Assembly: GCA_030407085.1 (NCBI GenBank)
Contig: CM059583.1
Coordinates: 23,286,001-23,350,000, forward strand
DNA length: 64,000 nt
From: Trichopria drosophilae
Taxonomy: Eukaryota > Arthropoda > Insecta > Hymenoptera > Diapriidae
Direction: 5' to 3'
Positions 57,431-64,000 of this stretch are shown one piece after another (position 1 is the stretch's first letter; every line of letters begins with the position of its first letter). The position numbers were made by a program, and so were the translations under genes. The notes below the pieces were generated by a model, which worked only from the letters and a program-made list of their open reading frames with translations, did no database searches and had not been told where the DNA came from.

Positions 57431-57739
57431 TGCAGCACGATGCAATTATTTCCAACGATATTATTACCTACCGGATGAGTCAAAGTGATGGAAATGTTCA
57501 ATGTTAATTACTATCGATTTCGAGAATTTGCTCTTTTAGACTTCGGTTTGCAGAATCCCAAACATAAATCTGATCTTAAAAAACAGGCGGTCAGGTTTTA
57601 GAGGCATCCTAAAATATGGAGAACACGTTTTTCAAGGTCGTATAATATCAGGAGACAACAGATGCCAAAATTTACACCCAGAAACAGGACCATTCTATAC
57701 CCATAAATTTATACTCATACAGCACCATACAAAAGGTTC

Positions 57740-58455
57740 CCATTGCGCCGAATAAAACTTTCGTAAAAGAAAAAATAAGCGACAAAATATCCGAGATAAA
57801 ATATTCGAGAAAATCTGAATAAACAACTGAAGGCCGGTCTAGGGAAAAAAAGACCCGGAACAATCAGTCCATGTATCTAACCTAACCTAACCACTAACCT
57901 AATCTAAACTAGCCTAACCTAACATAAACTAACCTAAACTAACGTAACCTAAACTAATCTAACGTAACCTATTAATTTTTCATAGCACCTCGATTGAATT
58001 TTGTAAGGACATATTTATTAATTTATGTATACAAATATTATGAAAATTGAGTACATAATACTTTAACTTTTATCTATGGCATAGATTATGAAGTTATTCC
58101 GGTTTTTTAATTATACTTCTGATGTACTTCTCATTACAAAATGCAATCGAGGTGCTATGAACAATTATCAGGTCAGGTTAGGTTAGGTTTGGTTAGGTTA
58201 GATTAGTTTAGGTAAGTTTGTACGGAAATTAGTTTCAACCGTTAGGTTACTTTAGTTTAGGTCGCATTAGTTTAGGTTAGTTTATGTTAGGTTAGGTTAG
58301 GTTAGTTCAGATTAAGTTAGTGGTTAGATTAGGTTAAATACCGGGCTGATCATTCCAGGTCTTTTTTCCCTGTTTTTCCCCTAACATGGCCTTCAGTTGT
58401 TTATTCAGATATTCTTGGATATTTTTTAGATTTTTATTCACCGTAACGGAAACTG
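57740..58455. repeat. 0.7-kb palindrome carrying TTAGG-type telomere-like tracts
   Basis: CTGAATAAACAACTGAAGGC (57817) mirrors GCCTTCAGTTGTTTATTCAG (58390). Next inward, CCTAACCTAACC-type tracts (57877-57968) mirror GGTTAGGTTAGGTTAG tracts (58170-58335), and CATAGCACCTCGATTG (57979) mirrors CAATCGAGGTGCTATG (58143). The loop is near 58050. (TTAGG)n is the common insect telomere unit, but here it is short, degenerate (TTTAGG, CTAAACTAA) and symmetric inside an element. Confidence 0.85.
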
Positions 58456-58609
58456 TATATATATATATACATATATAGATATGGCATTCTCTGTTAACCG
58501 GGACACCCCTACGACCGGAATTCATATGCATCAAAATAGATGTCCCAAGGCTTAAAATTTAGCTTAAAGTATCTACTTTTGATTGACGTGGGCTAAAATT
58601 GATAAACAA

Positions 58610-59060
58610 AAATGGCGGCGTTGTATTGCGAATGTAGAGAGTAAAGTATTTAAATTTCAAGTGCTTTACTAGCAGAAAACGAGTGTCAACGTAAGGTTAA
58701 AACTTTTCATAATATGGAATTTATTAGTTTCTTTATAGACTTTCGTTTGATATAATTTAGTTTCAAATATTCAATATGGCGGAATCAATATGGCAGACAA
58801 GAATTCAAAATATCATTTGAATCGGATGAAACTGGTTATTTCGCGGTTTATTATGTCCTTTATTCCGAATCTGAAATAAAGATCCAAAAATTAAAAATGA
58901 CGTATCCACTATAGCGAACTAAATTGCAAAATCTCACTTGAATCGGATGAAGATTATCAGAAGGGTTTTAGGTGGGTTTCGTGGTCGGTAATTCTGAATC
59001 TGTAGTAAAAATTCGTAAATACAAAATAGGCGGATCCAGTATGGTCGACTAAACTTATAA
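58610..59060. repeat. Degenerate CAAAATGGCGG-family units
   Basis: AAAAATGGCGGCG (58609), CAATATGGCGGAATCAATAT (58770), AAAAATGACGTATCCACTAT (58892) and ACAAAATAGGCGGATCCAGT (59021). Companion TTCGTGGTCGGTAATTCTGA at 58978. Spacing of about 120-160 bp points to an old tandem array. Confidence 0.6.
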
Positions 59061-59282
59061 TCTGTTTACTCGTAGAATTTCGAGTTCGCTAAGTACACTG
59101 GTCGACAAAAAAGACGTCAATTCTGCATCTGACTAGACTTTCTCATACATTTTTCATCGTTGAATACGAATCTGGCTTGAAAATTTTCCCATCACGTCGA
59201 GATTTTGAGGAAAACGAGTTTAAAAACTCAAAAGATCCCATTTTTTAGAGTTTTTTGGATGTTAAATCGTGACAACAGAATC

Positions 59283-59335
59283 ATTTTATCACGTCAAGAT
59301 TTTTAGATATACAAAACTAAAAGTGTACAAAACAT
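59283..59335. repeat. Dispersed motif CACTTTTAGGTTAGGATAT (copy 3, inverted)
   Basis: ATCACGTCAAGATTTTTAGA and ACTAAAAGTGTACAAAA are the reverse complement of the strings at 13300 and 55558. Confidence 0.55.
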
Positions 59336-60673
59336 ATTGTAAAAAAAACGGTAGATGCTATTCATCAACTGTAAGAAGTTTTTTTAGTCATACGATTTTT
59401 TTTTCATGAATTTATCAGTTTTTGTCAAGGGACGGTCATGCGCTACTGACATTTTTGAGGTAAAAAATATCATTGTAATCTGGAAGTATCATTCGTATCT
59501 CACTATTTTTAAACTTATTAATCATAATTCTTAACCTTTGTCCGAGTAAAAAATTAGTATTAACTGTAAATATAATAGTAAATTTCATTCGTGTCCTAAT
59601 AAGCCATTCATTTTCAAACATATCGCAAAGTACAAACATTTGATGCGCCTTTTATGCTTTTCCCGTTGCTAAATATCCTGTTCCCCTCCAGAAAATTTGA
59701 AATTAAAAAAAGTCACTCCAAAGAAATCACGTTTCTTAAATAAATCCGTCAATATTAATGCGAATTTAGTTTCATTCGCTAATTTTAACTGCACCATTTG
59801 AAAGGGCACCCTTGAAAATATCGACAAGATTCTTTTCGATTTTATTTTGTCCATCTTGTTTGCAATGTTTTATGGCATGGAACTTGCACCATGCGAAAAG
59901 TGCAATTTAGGCGTTAATGGGTTAAAGTATACATGGACTATATATTATATTATCCAAAGTTTAATACCATAATAAGAATCCCCATTTCCCTATTTCATAA
60001 TAATTAGGTAGTTTTTCTTCCGGTCTCCGAGAAAACGGTTGCAAATGCATAGTACAAAATATTCCGGGCAGTAAAGTACAGTATTTACGATGAAAAACGT
60101 TTCCGGCCTGGTTAAAGGAGCTTACATAAAATTACCAATGTCGCTTTGAATAAAATTACACGTCGTCGGAAAAAAGGGATGGTATGGGAAAGATACGGTC
60201 ATTCTTTAATTTGCATAGAGATGTCGCGAGTCACTTCGACGTTCAACTTTCATCACAGTTTTCTTGCGCTCTCGGAAGAATTCAAAAACGCCGAAAAAAA
60301 CTTTCTTCGTTATGAAAAGTTTTTGCTTTTATCAGAAGCAATTTCCTTCGCTGTCGTTAGCCGGCTTTAAATATAACAGCCAATAAGGAGGAGCACAATT
60401 ACCTGACGTTCATTTTGGTTGGATTAATTTTCTTTCCTAATTGGATCAATTTTATATAACGAACAGTCTAAAGTAGAGTGAAAAATGTCAAGGTGATACT
60501 AATTCGTCAGTGTATGTCTATTTTAATCATGTTTTGGTTTCCGTTCGTAACTACTTTACAGGGCGAGTTCTGCTTAAGAAAAATGTAGCATGCTGTTAAT
60601 AACTTATTTTATTTCTTTCAATAATCCATATTTCGAAATTAATTTTCCGCAATCTAGCGTACTTATTAAATTA

Positions 60674-61730
60674 CACTAAAAAAAGTCGATTTTTGTTTAT
60701 CTTAAAATTCTTATGTTTATTGAATCTTTAGGTCTCGTGAACAAAAAAAGAGGTTACAAACCCTTTTTCATTCGGTCAGTTCCATGCAAATCGAGTTAAA
60801 AGTGCGAAAAAAATGCTTTTTTACCATTTTTTTAATCCTTGTGTGTCAAAAATGCGACGTGATACAAATTTCTAGTAGGGCTTAAATGAAATCATAAAAC
60901 ATGAACTTTTGACGAAAAATTAAAAAATCACTATTAATAGTGGAGAAACTATAATCGTCGTTTTTGTAAATTTTAATAACTGGGCGTTATAATTGCATCT
61001 ATAGAAAATTTCAGAGGCAAATTTCGTGTTGTATTTTATATAAATGTTTCTCGAATACTATAGCTTTAATGTAATAATACAATTGATGTTAATAAAACTG
61101 TATCCTTCTTAATTTTTACCTGTATCGAAAAATAAATTTTAGATATTTGTAATCAGAGATTTCGAAATCCCTTGGGTAACAAAATCATAAAGAAATTCGA
61201 GTAAATTACAAATATTTTGGTCGACATTGGATCTGCTATTGTGAATTTTGAATAGTGATTAGCAACCTCAAAAATATCCGAGTAACAAGTTTCAAGCGAG
61301 TTCGCGTAATATTTTTAACTTAGTCCGCCATATTGTGTCCGCCATTTTGAATTTCTTAAGTCTAACTTTCCATTCATCATCAGCAACTACAAAAACCATA
61401 ATGGGAACAGTTAAAAAAAAATCTGATCATGGGAAATCGTTTTCTATCAGTTCTTGTCACCACAGCCATTTTCTTTTTGAGGTGCATCATAAATTAAGTT
61501 CCCCCACTATTAATAGTGATTTTTAAATTTTTCACGTCGCATTTTTTACTCATAGGGATTCGAAAAATGCTAAAAAAGCAATTTTTTCGGACTTTCATCT
61601 CGATTTGCATGGAACTGACCGAATAAAAAATGTTTGCAACCTCTTTTTTTGTTAACTGAGACCTAAAGATTAAATAAACATAAGAATTTTATAAGATAAA
61701 CAAGAATCGCCTTTTTTCTGTTATCCAGTG
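60674..61730. mobile_element. 1.06-kb fold-back element with CACTA/CACTG ends
   Basis: Begins CACTAAAAAAAGTCGATTTT and ends CGCCTTTTTTCTG...CCAGTG. Arms of about 250 bp mirror each other: TGTTTATCTTAAAATTCTTA, AGAGGTTACAAACC, CAGTTCCATGCAAATCGAG and TCACTATTAATAGTG. TTA borders both ends, compatible with a 3-bp duplication. CACTR termini plus a short duplication suggest a CMC/Chapaev-type element, but no transposase is present, so this is inference. The loop holds a TCCGCCATTTTGAATTTC unit (61320-61365). Confidence 0.75.
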
Positions 61731-61839
61731 TTATTGATATACTTTTGCAAATACCCTAATGGGGCTTCAGAGTATTTACGCCAACTTGTAGCAAACTTCA
61801 AATTTATTAAACATCGTTCCACGTTATTATGACTTTTTC

Positions 61840-62470
61840 GATAATGAAGTTGTACCAATTGAGGCTGTAATGACATTACTCCTTTACGTACAAACGCCCT
61901 TAATGCACTTTTCAACCACAAAAGTCGACATTGAGAGTGAACCGTCAATTTTCCAGAAAATCACGACCTTTGCGACGGGATTGACTGAATTGCGAGACAG
62001 AAAACAGAAGCGCTTCGATGAGTTAAAGAACGGAACGCTTGTGAAAGTATACGGCAGCCTTTTCAAGTCGCTCATTCACGCGCATCCCCTTTTTGGACGG
62101 CCATTTTGCGTTTTCTTTCATCATTTTTTTTTATCCCTTGGATCCTTCGTAGGTTGGGATGGATATACATGAACGAGCACGGGTGCATTGCGTTCAGTCA
62201 GACAATGCGAGTGCAGAACCAAGCCACGATATCGTGTCGGCCGTTTTTACGCTGAAACCATTGCAAATTTATCGGACATCACAATAAACCCGTTCCCTTC
62301 TAACTCGTCGAGGCACGGCTGCATTTATATAGAGTACAGAAATCCCAGCAGTGCCGAGTCTAATTGATTACCGTTAAATCGACGATTAATCTCTTACCAT
62401 TGTTTCCGTGTGTAATGCGATTACTCTGCGCGAATTGCAATACACGGATCCATAATGGTGAATCCTGTAC
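61840..62470. other. GC-richer islet near the right edge
   Basis: Moderately GC-rich, with a 100-codon forward frame (61870-62172) whose peptide I do not recognise. No splice support on the gene's strand. Confidence 0.3.
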
Positions 62471-62607
62471 ACAAGGAGGAAAGATGTAATCAGTGGTCAA
62501 AAATTAATATTCCTGGGTAATTTTCGACGGCAGCCATTTTAATTTAACATTTTTTTGGCCAAAATGAGAAAAGCAGGTACGTCAACATCACCTCAGTTTC
62601 TGCAGTA

Positions 62608-63530
62608 GAAAGAATTTTTTTTTATTTTTGGAAAATACATTTCCGACTATTTCGACGTATGCACTATAGATTCCCTTCGAGAAAATTACCAAAAAACGAC
62701 TGTTTCTGCAACAATTTTGCAAAATAAAAAGAAATTGTCATGTTTTTTGGTCATTTTTTTTATTTTTCACGTTTTTCTTCATCGAAACAGATTATAATCA
62801 ATGAGATGTATATATAAAAAGTAATCTCGACTGTTGAACATAAATAATATACTAATAGAATACTTTTTAGAAGCAATGACCGATTCAAAATGGCGACGGA
62901 ACGAAGCAAATTTTTTCAAAATTATTAATTAACGAAGGTAATGTGTGTATGAAATTCAATGCCGTATACCGGAAGCCATATTGAATCCGTAATTTTGATC
63001 GTATCAGGTCAGAATATGTATGATATACGTAATTATCTAACATATATCTTCAACTTCGAAACACATTTGTGGAACAACGATTCTTATAAGAGGTTCAATT
63101 TACATAAGGTGGCCATTATGGATCCGCTATTTTCCATTTATCAACTCCAAATTATTCTAGTTTTCGTCCATAACCAGTCAATATTTATATCATGATTATA
63201 TTACTACAAAAAAAACTTTCTATGCTCTCTACTTCAAGGAAATTTTTAATCGGTCATTGCTTCTAAAAAACATTCTACTATTAGTATATTATTTATGTTC
63301 AACAATTGAGATCACTTTTTATTAATGCATTTCATTTATTAAAATCCATTTCCGTGGAGAAAAACGTGATAAACTAAAAAAAAACGACCTAAAAACATGG
63401 CATTTTTTTTATTTTAAACAAAGTTTGCACAAATAGTCGTTTTTTGGCCATTTGTTCGAAGGGAATTGATAGAGCACACCTCAAAATAGTCGGAAACGTA
63501 TTTTCCAAAAATTATTTCCAAATAGTCTTT
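62608..63530. repeat. 0.9-kb fold-back element with CAAAATGGCG core
   Basis: Left-arm blocks TTTTTGGAAAATACATTTCC, CCCTTCGAGAAAAT, AAAAAACGACT and TAATATACTAATAGAATACT are mirrored at 63235-63525 (AGTATATTATTTATG, AAAACGACCT, CCATTTGTTCGAAGGGAATT, GGAAACGTATTTTCCAAAAA). The loop (62900-63230) begins TGACCGATTCAAAATGGCGA and also contains GCCATATTGAATCCG and ATTATGGATCCGC. Non-coding. Confidence 0.82.
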
Positions 63531-64000
63531 GTCATTATTAATATATTTATTTAAGTATATTAAATCACAATAAATGAATTGTTATTAATTTTGTACTAAA
63601 GAAGAAAAATAGCAATTGTTAAACAGACACCAATAACAGTATTTTGTGTAGCTAATTATAAACATAAACTGTTTAATAATAAAACTATTGAATAAAATAA
63701 AAGGTTTACAAAATAGAATTTCGTTTACTCTCGAATTAGAATGTACTAAATTTTTTATGTATTTTAGTAATTAATAATAGTACGTTTAATCCAAAAACCG
63801 AAAAAACTTTTTAACAACCACAAGTATTTCTTATATAAAAATGTCTCTGATAAAATTAAAAGAATCCTCAAAGATGAAAATTTAAGGATCGTACACGAAC
63901 CTTTTAAAGATAATTTAAAAAAAAAACGAATTTCAGTAATGCAGTTTATGAAATTAAATGCACAAATTGCCGAGTAGCGTATATAGTTTAAACAGAAAGG

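Larger units (their letters stand above)
54609..64000 (-). other. Upstream intron or 5' region, no exon recognised
   Basis: The micro-exon at 54608 starts with an acceptor, so this stretch begins as intron. It carries the inverted-repeat elements at 55949, 57740, 60674 and 62608, and GC-richer islets at about 57000-57430, 60090-60370 and 61840-62470. I searched for the WW-domain exons expected upstream of the PH domain and did not see them; they probably lie beyond base 64000. 54820-55500 and 63540-64000 show nothing recognisable. Confidence 0.7.

Noticed and set aside
57012..57501. Candidate 5' exon of the PLEKHA-like gene
   Set aside because: GC-rich frames on both strands, but no WW-domain pattern and no donor or acceptor pair in suitable phase.
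57877..58335. A true telomere end
   Set aside because: TTAGG tracts are short, degenerate and mirrored inside a palindrome with unique DNA on both sides.

Overview
The window is AT-rich eukaryotic DNA, most likely from an insect. The evidence is long introns, consensus GT-AG splice sites, homopolymeric Q/H/S coding stretches, short (TTAGG)-type tracts and many non-autonomous DNA-transposon-like repeats. TTAGG argues mildly against Diptera. A hymenopteran or similar genome is plausible, but I cannot fix the order from sequence alone.

Only one gene can be supported. It lies on the minus strand and runs across almost the whole window. Seven exons (54608-54560, 16987-16732, 4242-4032, 3468-2366, 2257-2044, 1956-1693, 1624-1240) join in perfect reading phase to give about 827 codons. 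The product has a pleckstrin-homology domain of the PLEKHA5/6/7 family followed by a long low-complexity Pro/Gln/His/Ser-rich region. Its 5' end (where family members carry WW domains) lies beyond base 64000. Its 3' end (where family members carry a coiled coil) lies before base 1. The introns range from 68 bp to about 37.6 kb.

Region by region: 1-4242 holds five clustered exons with short introns. 4243-16731 is a 12.5-kb intron with four palindromic or repetitive elements. 16732-16987 is the first PH exon. 16988-54559 is a 37.6-kb intron packed with fold-back elements, CAGACATTCAAAAA-type tandem repeats, a 1.8-kb piggyBac-like element with TTAA flanks, and GC-richer islets without convincing exons. 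54560-54608 is a 49-nt micro-exon. 54609-64000 is more intron (or upstream DNA) with four further palindromic elements.

The most interesting layer is the repeats. At least nine elements are near-complete inverted repeats of 0.6-1.8 kb. Several carry a shared core related to CAAAATGGCGGATCCAATAT in or near the loop. Because most lie in introns of one gene, its pre-mRNA should be able to fold into several long double-stranded hairpins. I found no convincing rRNA, tRNA, CRISPR array, complete transposase gene or second host gene.
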